This document shows positions 21,500 through 28,573 of a stretch of 28,573 bases of DNA, in pieces (positions within the stretch are counted from its first letter, which is position 1; the number at the start of each line of letters is the position of its first letter). The stretch is from a virus. The stretch is from positions 1 through 28,573 of IMG/VR virus record IMGVR_UViG_3300006192_000026; one strand, given 5' to 3'. A program made the position numbers and the translations under genes. The notes under the pieces are model-generated. The model was not told where the DNA came from. It was given only the letters and a program-made list of their open reading frames with translations, and made no database searches.

Positions 21500-21560
21500 A
21501 TCATACTCCCTGTTGACCACATTACTTTCCGTGATCCGGGGGTGAAGTCAAAGGCCAACT

Positions 21561-22937
21561 ATGCTCCAAGCCGCATCATTCCGGGGCGTACCCTTTGCTG
21601 TGACCAGTTCGGACACGGGCCTCGGGCGCCGCATTGCGCTGCACCAGTATCCCGGCAAGGACGAGCCTTGGGCGGAGGATATGGGGAGGTCCGCCCGTCG
21701 GTTCCGGTTGAGGGGTTTTGTGCTCGACGGGGACATCCTGATCGGCGGCCAATCAATCGATCTTCAGCGAAAGAACCTGATCGAAGCTGCGGAAAAGCCG
21801 GGCACCGGCACGCTCATCATGCCGACGCTGGGTGCGTTGACCGTCGCGCTCGAACGCTGCTCGATCAGCGAAGGGCTGGGCGCGAACAGCTTTTCGGACA
21901 TCGAGTTCGAATTTGTCGAGAGCGGCGCGCAGACCTTTCCGAGTGCGCAAACGTCAACCACGACGGCCACGACGAAAGCGGCAAAGCAGCTCAAGAAGGC
22001 AAAAACCAACGCATTTTCAAAGGCGATTGCCACCATCAAGAAAGGCTTGGCTACGCTGAATGGCGAATTGGCTGCCCTGAACAGCGAAATCGCGAATGTG
22101 ACCTCGCCGATCCGGGCGTCCGAGGCGGTCATTGCGCAGGCTTTCCTGGCCGCAAAATCTTGGGTTTCCGTCGTGAAGCGGGCGATCATCGATGCGACGG
22201 CCATGTATCGAGTGGCGGCAAATCTGGCTGGCTCATTTGGACGGTTCACGGCGGGCGGAAACATTGGCGTGATAGGCAGCAATACCTCCCCCTATGCGGC
22301 TGGAACATCGGTGGCAGATATCGTGCCGATCGCTTCGGCGGCCCGTGAGACGGCATTGGCAGCGGCAGATGCGTTCGCGCAGGTGGTAACCGATGCTGGC
22401 CTGTCCGTTCCGGACGACGTATCGACATCGGCCACGGCAATGATCGATGCATTGCTGGCTTGCTGCGCGGATCCGGCGGACGCGATCCGGCTCATTCTGT
22501 CGCTGATGGCGCATGTGCTCACCGGCGCCCAATCAGACGCCGCAGCCGCGATTGACCAGATGGTGCTGCGCACGCTGGCTGCGGCTCTGACCGTCGCCGT
22601 TTCGCAATATCAGCCGTCCAGCGCCGATGACGCCGCCGCACGCATCACCGATATCGGGGCCGCGCTCTATGCCCTGATGACGGCAGCCGCAGATGCGGGC
22701 GAAGACGAGGCGTTCGCGGCCTTGCGCGACTGCCGCGGGTCCGTTGTCAAAGATCTCCGCACACGCGGAGCGACACTGGCGACGCTTCGGACGTTCAATT
22801 TCGCTTTGGCATTGCCCGCTCTCACGCTGGCCCAATCCATCTATGCCGACGCCAACAGGGCGGACGAACTTGTGAGGCAGGCGGGCCCCGCGCACCCGCT
22901 GTTCATGCCCGCCAATTTCACGGCGCTGAGCTCATGA
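21561..22937 (+). CDS. DNA circularisation/baseplate protein, Mu gpN-like
   Basis: A 458-residue protein. Residues 5 to about 95 match the DNA_circ_N family: ASFRGVPFAVTSSDTGLGRRIALHQYPGKDEPWAEDMGRSARRF and LRGFVLDGDILIGG. In Mu this protein (gpN) follows the tape measure and takes part in the baseplate; the old name reflects a proposed role in circularising injected DNA. The rest is Ala-rich and helical with a Lys-rich stretch (KAAKQLKKAKTNAFSKAIATIKKG, about 130-155). AAGG lies 7 bases before the ATG. Its TGA overlaps the next ATG. Confidence 0.85.
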   Translation: MLQAASFRGVPFAVTSSDTGLGRRIALHQYPGKDEPWAEDMGRSARRFRLRGFVLDGDILIGGQSIDLQRKNLIEAAEKPGTGTLIMPTLGALTVALERCSISEGLGANSFSDIEFEFVESGAQTFPSAQTSTTTATTKAAKQLKKAKTNAFSKAIATIKKGLATLNGELAALNSEIANVTSPIRASEAVIAQAFLAAKSWVSVVKRAIIDATAMYRVAANLAGSFGRFTAGGNIGVIGSNTSPYAAGTSVADIVPIASAARETALAAADAFAQVVTDAGLSVPDDVSTSATAMIDALLACCADPADAIRLILSLMAHVLTGAQSDAAAAIDQMVLRTLAAALTVAVSQYQPSSADDAAARITDIGAALYALMTAAADAGEDEAFAALRDCRGSVVKDLRTRGATLATLRTFNFALALPALTLAQSIYADANRADELVRQAGPAHPLFMPANFTALSS

Positions 22938-24037
22938 GCGAAGAGCCCGCCATCGTTGTAAACGCGACTTGGCGTGGTGCGGACGATCTCACGCTGGTTA
23001 TCGACGGGACCGAATACGGCGGCTGGGAGGAAGTCGAAGTCACCTTGCGCGCCGAGGGGTTTCCCAACTCGTTCGAGATCAAGGCCAGCAAGCCGCCGAC
23101 CGTCACCATCGAGATTGCTGCAGGTGATCAATGCCAGGTGCTGCTGGGCAATGACCGCGTGATTTCCGGATACGTCGATCGGGTGATCCATACGAGCGAG
23201 GCAGAAGCCCACAGCATTGCGATCCTGGGGCGCGGGACCACACAGGACCTGGTTGATTGCGGCGCCGAGTGGCCGTCCCATCAGCTTATCGGGGGCAACG
23301 CCCAAACGATCGCTACCAGGCTCGCATCGGCCTACGGCATCACTGTCGTCATGCTCAATGGCGCCTCGCCAGGCGCAGATGTTACCCAATGGCCCCTGAA
23401 CTACGGGGAAACCGGCGCAGAGATCATTCAGCGCCTGGCGCGCGCGGCAGGCCTGCTGGCTTACGAGACATCGGAAGGCGAGTTGGCGCTCGCCTCGGCA
23501 GGAACGGCAGAAGCTGCTAGCGGCATCCGCTATGGCGAGAACGTGCAGGCCTGCTCGCTGGAAACATCGATGGATCAGCGGTTTTCGGACTATGTCTGCT
23601 GCACGGAATCCATGGATGCCATGATGGAAATGGGCGGTTCTGACTTTTACTTTAAGGCCACCGATCCGAACGTCCCGCGCCATCGGCTGACCTATCTTGT
23701 TGTCGAAAACGTCGCCAGCGACCCGCAGGCCTTCACGATCCAGCGGGCCAAATGGGAGTCATCGCGCCGGGCCGGGCGCGCCTTTGTGGCACGTGCCACG
23801 ATCGACAGCTGGCGGGACAGCAAGGGAACGATTTGGGCTCCCAACACTCTGATACCCGTGAAATTGCCGGCCATGGATGCCGAGGAAAAGCTGGTGATCG
23901 CGCAGGTCACCTTTCGCCGCACAAATGAAAGCGGGACCACCGCGGACCTGATCTGCATGCGGAAGGAAGCCTTCATGCCTGAGCCGATCACGCTCGTTCC
24001 TGTGAACCTGTCCGATGTGAATACCGGGGGGCAATGA
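22934..24037 (+). CDS. Baseplate hub protein, Mu gpP (gp44)-like
   Basis: A 367-residue protein (Mu gp44 is 379) starting in the ATGA shared with the gpN-like gene. Typical hub features are LTLVIDGTEYGGWEEVEVTLRAEGFPNSFEI, GDQCQVLLGNDRVISGYVDRV, and ETGAEIIQRLARAAGLLAYETSEGELAL. Mu gp44 forms a trimeric ring homologous to T4 gp27 at the base of the tail tube and holds the spike. The neighbouring gpN- and gp45-like genes agree with this. Its stop overlaps the spike ATG. Confidence 0.9.
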   Translation: MSEEPAIVVNATWRGADDLTLVIDGTEYGGWEEVEVTLRAEGFPNSFEIKASKPPTVTIEIAAGDQCQVLLGNDRVISGYVDRVIHTSEAEAHSIAILGRGTTQDLVDCGAEWPSHQLIGGNAQTIATRLASAYGITVVMLNGASPGADVTQWPLNYGETGAEIIQRLARAAGLLAYETSEGELALASAGTAEAASGIRYGENVQACSLETSMDQRFSDYVCCTESMDAMMEMGGSDFYFKATDPNVPRHRLTYLVVENVASDPQAFTIQRAKWESSRRAGRAFVARATIDSWRDSKGTIWAPNTLIPVKLPAMDAEEKLVIAQVTFRRTNESGTTADLICMRKEAFMPEPITLVPVNLSDVNTGGQ

Positions 24038-24603
24038 TGCGACGCGCCATCCAAAATCTGTTGGGCATAGGCCGGGCATCGACCATCGATGACAGCGGCG
24101 ATATGCAAAAGATGCAGGTGACCGAGGGGGCTGCTGGATCAGGATTTGCCGACCGCGTGACGGACAATGTTCCTCGCGTCACCGAATTCGGTTTCAGTTC
24201 GGCCCCGCCCGAGGACGCTGAGGTCCTGGTGATCCGACGCGGCGGGGACCGCGCTGCTCCGGTGATCATCGCCACGAGCCATCGTCCTTCGCGCCCGAAG
24301 GGCCTGAAACCCGGGGACGTCGCGCTTTACGACGTCCGTGGCGCGATATTTAAATTCACCGAAGCGGGGCAGGTGCTCGATTGCGCAGGGCTGGAGCTGG
24401 TCATTCAAAACGCGAGCAAGATCACGTTCGACTGCCCCGAGGTGGAAATCACAGGTAGCCTGAAGGTCGCCCAGACCATCACCGGCTTGAACGGTGGCCA
24501 CGCCGTCGAAATCGGCGCGCTGCGTGATGCCTACAACGCTCACAAGCACACGGGCGTCACCACGGGCGCCGGGACTTCTGGGGCGACGGACACAGCCGCA
24601 TGA
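24034..24603 (+). CDS. Baseplate spike, Mu gp45-like
   Basis: A 189-residue protein (Mu gp45 is 197). Two ATGs (24034, 24037) overlap the hub stop and either could start it. The N-terminal OB-like part (VTEGAAGSGFADRVTDNVPRVTEFGFSSAPP) precedes a beta-helical stretch with repeated strands (CAGLELVIQNASKITFDCPEVEITGS), then an HxH motif in NAHKHTGV (around residue 172). In Mu gp45 and P2 gpV such histidines bind iron at the tip of the trimeric membrane-piercing needle. Confidence 0.9.
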   Translation: MMRRAIQNLLGIGRASTIDDSGDMQKMQVTEGAAGSGFADRVTDNVPRVTEFGFSSAPPEDAEVLVIRRGGDRAAPVIIATSHRPSRPKGLKPGDVALYDVRGAIFKFTEAGQVLDCAGLELVIQNASKITFDCPEVEITGSLKVAQTITGLNGGHAVEIGALRDAYNAHKHTGVTTGAGTSGATDTAA

Positions 24604-25109
24604 GCGATATCATCACGAGCTGGAATGCAGAGACCGGCACCGGCGATTGGGTGTTCGATCCTGACAGCCCTTCGATCTGGGTGGATGATCAAGGCCGTCC
24701 TATCACCGACCAGAATGGCGGATTGATCAATGCCGTTCTCGCGCTTGGCATACCTACTTCCAGTGAACTTGCGACGGCCGTGCTCATCAGTCTGTTTTCT
24801 GACGGGCTCGCGAGCGAAGATGACGATCTGCCGGATAATACCGACGATCGGCGCGGCTGGTGGGGGGGGGCGATAGGTTCAAAGCTGTGGCTCCGGCAGC
24901 GGGCCAGGAAAACGGACAATCTGCTGAAAACCGTTCAGGATGATGTCGCACAGGCACTCGCATGGATGGTTGAAGATGGCGTTGCCGGAAAGATCGTTAC
25001 GGCTGCCGAATTCCAGGCCCCTAACGTGCTCGCGCTCTCTGTTGTGATCCAGCGCGCTGGGCGCGCTGACCTAACTCTTCGCTTCGCCAATTTGTGGGAT
25101 GCCGCCTGA
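24600..25109 (+). CDS. Baseplate protein, Mu gp46-like
   Basis: A 169-residue protein of the phage GP46 family: WVFDPDSPSIWVDDQGRPITDQNGGLINAVLALG, then LFSDGLASEDDDLPD...RRGWWGGAIGSKLWL and LLKTVQDDVAQALAWMVEDGVA. Relatives correspond to the wedge protein gp25 of T4-like baseplates. The WWGG motif is encoded across a run of nine G (24862-24870). Its start overlaps the spike stop and its TGA overlaps the next ATG. Confidence 0.88.
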   Translation: MSDIITSWNAETGTGDWVFDPDSPSIWVDDQGRPITDQNGGLINAVLALGIPTSSELATAVLISLFSDGLASEDDDLPDNTDDRRGWWGGAIGSKLWLRQRARKTDNLLKTVQDDVAQALAWMVEDGVAGKIVTAAEFQAPNVLALSVVIQRAGRADLTLRFANLWDAA

Positions 25110-26251
25110 TGCCCTACGAGCGTCCATCACTGACCGGTCTGCGCTCACAAGCCGCTGCGGATATCGCGGCTGGCCTGCCCGGCGTGAATGCCCTTCTCAG
25201 ATACAGCAACCTCGGCGTTCTCGGCGACGTGAATGCCGCGCTCGCCAACGGGCTCTATGGCTACCTGGACTGGATTGCAAAGCAGTCCGTGCCTTTCACG
25301 GCGACGGATGAGTACCTCGAAGGCTGGGCGGCCCTCAAAAGCGTAACCCGGACGGCAGCGGGGTATGCGTCAGGCCAGGTGATTTACAACGGCACCACCG
25401 GCAGAACCATTGCCGCTGGCACCTCATTGTCCCGTACCGATGGTGCGACATTCACCGTGCAAGACGATGTCGTTCTCGTAGGCGGTCTTGCCACGGTGAC
25501 GGTAAGGGCAGACGCGCCTGGCACTGATGGAAACACCCCGGTCGGTACGACGCTTTCAATCACGTCGGCGATTTCTGGCGTAAACTTTCAGGGAACCGTA
25601 TCTGTAGCTATCGAGGGCGGGACAGCCGTCCAGAATGACGATGATCTTCGGACCCGCATGATCGCCGCCTATTCGAGCCCGGCCTCCGGCGGATCGGCCT
25701 CGGATTATGTCAACTGGGCATTGGCGATTAACGGCGTCACGCGTGCCTGGCCGTTCCCCAACATCCATGGCTCTGGCACTGTCGGGGTGCTATTCATGAT
25801 GGACGATCTGCGATCGAGCTATGGCGGCTTCCCGCAAGGCACGAACGGAACGGCAGCATTGGAAACGCGCGCGGCTCATGCCACTGGCGATCAACTCATG
25901 GTTGCCAACGCGCTTTATTCCGATCAGCCGGTGACTGCCCTGGTCCATGCGATGGCGCCTACCCCGAATACGATCGGCCTGACGATTGCAGGCCTTGGCT
26001 CAAGCCCTTCTACTTCACTCCGGACAGCTATAGCCAAGGCCATTTCCGAAGCGCTGCAACAAGCAGCTGCGCCCGGCGGCGTTACTGCCCTTGATGATAT
26101 CAACAGCGCGATCCGTTCGGTTTCCGGAACTTCGGGCTTTGTCGTCACGGCCGTGACAGCATCAGCCGGAACGGTCTCCCCAACGCCTGCTGGCAACATC
26201 ACCTCATCAGCTGGCGCCCTGCCAGTCCTTGGCACGATCAGCTACATCTGA
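25109..26251 (+). CDS. Baseplate wedge protein, Mu gp47 / gpJ-like
   Basis: ATG 25109, overlapping the gp46 stop, gives 380 residues; an upstream in-frame codon at 25094 is less likely. It matches the Baseplate_J family: SNLGVLGDVNAALANGLYGYLDWIAKQ, ATDEYLEGWAALKSVTR, and DDDLRTRMIAAYSSPASGGSASDYVNWALAINGVTRAWPFPN. Baseplate J proteins form the wedge arms linking the hub to the fibres. The gene ends in a TGATG overlap with the gp48-like gene. Confidence 0.9.
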   Translation: MPYERPSLTGLRSQAAADIAAGLPGVNALLRYSNLGVLGDVNAALANGLYGYLDWIAKQSVPFTATDEYLEGWAALKSVTRTAAGYASGQVIYNGTTGRTIAAGTSLSRTDGATFTVQDDVVLVGGLATVTVRADAPGTDGNTPVGTTLSITSAISGVNFQGTVSVAIEGGTAVQNDDDLRTRMIAAYSSPASGGSASDYVNWALAINGVTRAWPFPNIHGSGTVGVLFMMDDLRSSYGGFPQGTNGTAALETRAAHATGDQLMVANALYSDQPVTALVHAMAPTPNTIGLTIAGLGSSPSTSLRTAIAKAISEALQQAAAPGGVTALDDINSAIRSVSGTSGFVVTAVTASAGTVSPTPAGNITSSAGALPVLGTISYI

Positions 26252-26787
26252 TGTCCTATTGCGCTGACGATTATGCCGCGGCGATCCGCGCATTGCTCCC
26301 GCGCGGCCGCGTGTGGCAGGCAGATCCAGGATCAGGTCAGGGAAATCTGGTTGAGGCCTTGGCAAAAGGCTGGGCCCGGCTGGACGCGGCAGCCTGGACG
26401 TTGCTCGAACAATCCCTTCCCGGCCGTAACCTGGATCTTGTGCCGGAATGGGAAGCATCCCTTGGCCTGCCAGACCCGTGCGCTGGCGCCGATGCATCAT
26501 TGCAGCAGCGAGCAGCCCAAGTGCTTTCGCGATTTGTTGCCGGAGGGGGACAGAGTGCGGCATTTTTCATATCATTCGCCGCCGCATTGGGATTTGAAAT
26601 CACCATCAGCATGGTCTCCCCCTTCAGGGTCGAGAACAGCGCCGTCGAAACCCCGCTGTATGAAGAGGAATGGCTTTTCGCTTGGAAGGTCCACGTCATC
26701 TCCAACACCAGCGGTTTGAGCAACGATGTCCTGCTTTGCGAACTCAACACGCTGAAGCCAGCCCATACCTGCGTCTCTATTGCATAG
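26251..26787 (+). CDS. Baseplate protein, Mu gp48-like (DUF2313)
   Basis: A 178-residue protein of the DUF2313/YmfQ family: DDYAAAIRALLPRGRVWQADPGSGQGNLVEALAKGW near the start, LVPEWEASLGLPDPC, LQQRAAQVLSRFVAGGGQSAAFFISFAAALG, and a C-terminal LLCELNTLKPAHTCV. Family members end the Mu-type baseplate cluster and connect it with the tail fibre, which follows here after 9 bases. Confidence 0.88.
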   Translation: MSYCADDYAAAIRALLPRGRVWQADPGSGQGNLVEALAKGWARLDAAAWTLLEQSLPGRNLDLVPEWEASLGLPDPCAGADASLQQRAAQVLSRFVAGGGQSAAFFISFAAALGFEITISMVSPFRVENSAVETPLYEEEWLFAWKVHVISNTSGLSNDVLLCELNTLKPAHTCVSIA

Positions 26788-26796
26788 CGAGGTCAG

Positions 26797-27324
26797 ATGT
26801 TCCGAATTGATAATTCGAGTTCCGTCGCGTCGCGACCGGCACCACTCGATGCTGGCACGCCTGGTTATTTCGGGAGAGGCGATGCGGTTGCGGGCACACC
26901 GCCGACGATTCTCAGCGCCGATTGGGCAAACATGGTGCAGGAAGAGATCCTTGCGCCGATTCTAGCGGCCGGCCTCACTCCGTCAAAATCCACGGTAAAT
27001 CAGCTTCTCACTGCGCTTCAGCAGTTGTTTGTATCCCAGTCTGTTCCCCACATTGTCGCATCGTCTTTCGGGGCGAACTCGATGTACCTGCAATGGTCGA
27101 ATGGGTTCAAGATTCAGGTGCAGGATATTACCCTTACTCCGGCATCCACCCAGACATTCAGCTATGCCAGCGCATTCAGCAATTGGTCTCGGGCATGGGT
27201 CAACGGTGACGATGGCGGAACTGACGTATCTCTTTACGTTACCGGAACTACGGTTGGGTCAGCAACAATTCGCAACTCATCCGGCAACACTGCCTCCGGA
27301 AATCTTTTCTCCATCGGATACTAA
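26797..27324 (+). CDS. Tail fibre-like protein, short
   Basis: A 175-residue protein. The N-terminus (APLDAGTPGYFGRGD...TILSADWANMVQEEILAPILAAGLTPSKSTVNQLLTALQQLF) is the baseplate-attachment segment common to phage tail fibres. The C-terminus (SFGANSMYLQWSNGFKIQVQDITL, then beta strands) resembles the receptor-binding tip of gp53-like fibres. The shaft is almost missing, so this is a compact fibre or one subunit of a larger assembly. GC is lower than in the baseplate genes, common for host-range genes that recombine often. Confidence 0.78.
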   Translation: MFRIDNSSSVASRPAPLDAGTPGYFGRGDAVAGTPPTILSADWANMVQEEILAPILAAGLTPSKSTVNQLLTALQQLFVSQSVPHIVASSFGANSMYLQWSNGFKIQVQDITLTPASTQTFSYASAFSNWSRAWVNGDDGGTDVSLYVTGTTVGSATIRNSSGNTASGNLFSIGY

Positions 27325-27333
27325 GAGGTGGAT

Positions 27334-27720
27334 ATGCCTTTTTTCTCACCGACCACAATGGGCTTCTATGACCCTGAGATGCATTCCGTAATTCCTGACG
27401 ACGCAACCGAGATCACGGCAGAAACTTATGATAGCCTGATGGCCGGACAGTCCTTGGGGCAGCGGATCGTGGTCGGTGAAGATGGCGCGCCCGGCTTGGC
27501 CTCCCCTGCTGAACCGACTGACGACGAAAAGCGGGCCTCCGTCAAGGTCGAGGCACGCAAACGCTTGGCCGCAACCGATTACACGCAGACTGCCGATGTT
27601 GCTGGATTGCTCAAAAACGTGGGCGCTTTTTGCGAATACCGTTCGGCCATTCGCGCTATTTTCAGGTCTCCCCCGGCTTCCCCGAACTGGCCCACAGCGC
27701 CCGATCCCGTCTGGGCCTGA
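27334..27720 (+). CDS. Tail fibre assembly chaperone-like protein
   Basis: ATG 27334, with AAGAGG (27323-27328) before it, gives 128 residues; an in-frame GTG at 27328 overlaps that site and is less likely. The N-terminal half (FYDPEMHSVIPDDATEITAETYDSLMAGQSLGQRIV) and the C-terminal half (RKRLAATDYTQTADVAGLLKNVGAFCEYRSAIRAIF...PVWA) match phage tail fibre assembly proteins that follow the fibre gene and help it fold. It is not expected in the virion. Confidence 0.75.
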   Translation: MPFFSPTTMGFYDPEMHSVIPDDATEITAETYDSLMAGQSLGQRIVVGEDGAPGLASPAEPTDDEKRASVKVEARKRLAATDYTQTADVAGLLKNVGAFCEYRSAIRAIFRSPPASPNWPTAPDPVWA

Positions 27721-27782
27721 ACACCGAAAATCTCTGATACAGCTTCGCTCCTCTCGGGGTGCCTTTTCTGTGAGTGACGCCC

Positions 27783-28573
27783 ATGGCTGACGCGACTGCA
27801 ACCACGCTTCCCAATTATCCGGCGGCTACGACTCTTGATGGCTCCGAACTCATACCGATCTGGCAGAATAACAAGCAGTGCTCCGCAACGGCAAATCAGC
27901 TGCTTGAGCCTGGATTGGATGAGATTGGCAATTATATTGCTGAAGCTCATCTTATTGCTAATCAGATTGTAGATGGCGCTACAGCAGTTGCAGCATCGGC
28001 AGGCTTCTTGAATGCGGTCGTCTCGACCGGAGGAACGCCGCCTTATGCGGTGACCGGCATTACCGCAGGCTCTGCCGGTTCTGGTGCGACAGTGGCTGGC
28101 GAGTTCGATCTTGTCATCAGCGGTGGCCCTGCTGGGCACAAAGCGCGCGTGATTGTCTCGGGCGGGCAGATCGCGGGCTATCGGATCATCAACGGCGGCC
28201 TTTCGACCAGCGGCGCCATGCCCACATACACCTTGCCCACGATTGCTGGGCTGACCGGTGCAACAGCTCCAACTGCGACGGTTGCTGCGCTGGCGAATGG
28301 CCAAACCTTCGAAGCCCTGTCCAGCGACAACCAGCGAGCCCTGCTTTGGCAGGTGTCGGGCGGGGTGTTGGCACCTGTCAACGACACCTCTGGTTCGCAG
28401 ATTTCTCGCTATTTGGGATCCTCCCTGCGATCCATTCTTGCCGAACTCGGGTCAGATCTGAGCGACATCACGAGCGCGTCGGTCGGCACGCTCCTGGGCA
28501 GCGGCAACCCGACCAACAACGACCGCATTCAGCTCTCGGTGCCCGTCGCACACACTGGCTTCACGACCAAAGT
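27783..28573 (+). CDS. Distal tail protein, partial (runs off the end)
   Basis: From ATG 27783 the frame stays open for 263 codons to the window end. The N-terminus (LPNYPAATTLDGSELIPIWQNNKQCSATANQLLE) has the look of the attachment segment at the start of phage side-tail proteins. The next part is Gly/Thr/Ser-rich beta sequence (TGITAGSAGSGATVAGEFDLVISGGPAG), followed by a more globular region. A receptor-binding protein or glycan-degrading tail protein is likely, but the missing C-terminus would be needed to tell. A 62-base gap separates it from the fibre chaperone. Confidence 0.65.
   Translation, partial: MADATATTLPNYPAATTLDGSELIPIWQNNKQCSATANQLLEPGLDEIGNYIAEAHLIANQIVDGATAVAASAGFLNAVVSTGGTPPYAVTGITAGSAGSGATVAGEFDLVISGGPAGHKARVIVSGGQIAGYRIINGGLSTSGAMPTYTLPTIAGLTGATAPTATVAALANGQTFEALSSDNQRALLWQVSGGVLAPVNDTSGSQISRYLGSSLRSILAELGSDLSDITSASVGTLLGSGNPTNNDRIQLSVPVAHTGFTTK

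Noticed and set aside
21542-22348. Second + strand open frame overlapping the gpN-like gene
   Set aside because: Its product is Arg/Gly/His-rich with no family features, while the other frame encodes the clear DNA_circ_N domain.
27721-27782. Possible terminator between the fibre chaperone and the last gene
   Set aside because: A GGGGTGCCTTTTC string looks like half a terminator, but no complementary arm precedes it.
1-28573. CRISPR arrays, tRNA genes, insertion sequences, integrase or attachment sites
   Set aside because: Nothing with the required repeat-spacer pattern, cloverleaf, transposase or recombinase motif was seen on either strand.

Overview
The window is a stretch of a tailed-phage genome (a prophage or free phage) running from the end of the early/replication region through almost the whole virion gene cluster. 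Essentially all genes are on the + strand and tightly packed, with ATGA, TGATG or GTGA overlaps. Base composition is high in GC. The small conserved early genes (DUF4326, DUF1064, a ParB-like protein with a Cys4 tail) fit a phage of an alphaproteobacterium, probably a sphingomonad; that host assignment is inference. No integrase, attachment site, tRNA or CRISPR array is visible, so prophage versus free phage cannot be decided here.

Layout: 1-3300 holds a translationally coupled run of small early genes (unknown C-terminus, DUF4326, unknown, DUF1064 nuclease-like, unknown, HTH, ParB-like nuclease-fold protein, small membrane protein). 3297-4358 is a replication initiator with an N-terminal HTH, a DnaT-like segment and a C-terminal DnaA-domain-I-like segment. 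Its linker DNA carries five iterons, so the origin probably lies inside the gene, as in lambda O. 4351-4917 encodes a NusG-like protein (NGN plus KOW), a good candidate for the regulator of late transcription. 5183-7504 is a looser, lower-GC region with a DUF4236 membrane protein, a decayed antisense fragment, a promoter candidate and an unassigned 236-aa protein.

7505-16423 is a lambda-like head module: structured candidate cos region, Nu1-like small terminase flanked and overlapped by a repeated TGTCCGCACC motif, GpA-type large terminase, gpW, portal, small FlbD-like protein, S49 protease, separate repeat-rich scaffold, gpD-like decoration, gpE-like capsid, FII-like connector. 16420-26787 is a Mu-like contractile tail module: terminator, DUF2635, sheath, tube, tail chaperone with a -1 frameshift site, tape measure carrying a muralytic domain, gpN, gp44, gp45, gp46, gp47 and gp48 homologues. 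A minus-strand membrane-protein moron sits between the tape measure and gpN. 26797-28573 holds fibre genes, the last of which runs off the end.

Together this is a mosaic myovirus: lambda/cos-type packaging and capsid joined to a Mu-type contractile tail, with its own initiator/origin and its own NusG paralogue placed directly before the late genes. The points most worth a second look are the iteron array, the NusG paralogue, and the TGTCCGCACC array around the small terminase gene.
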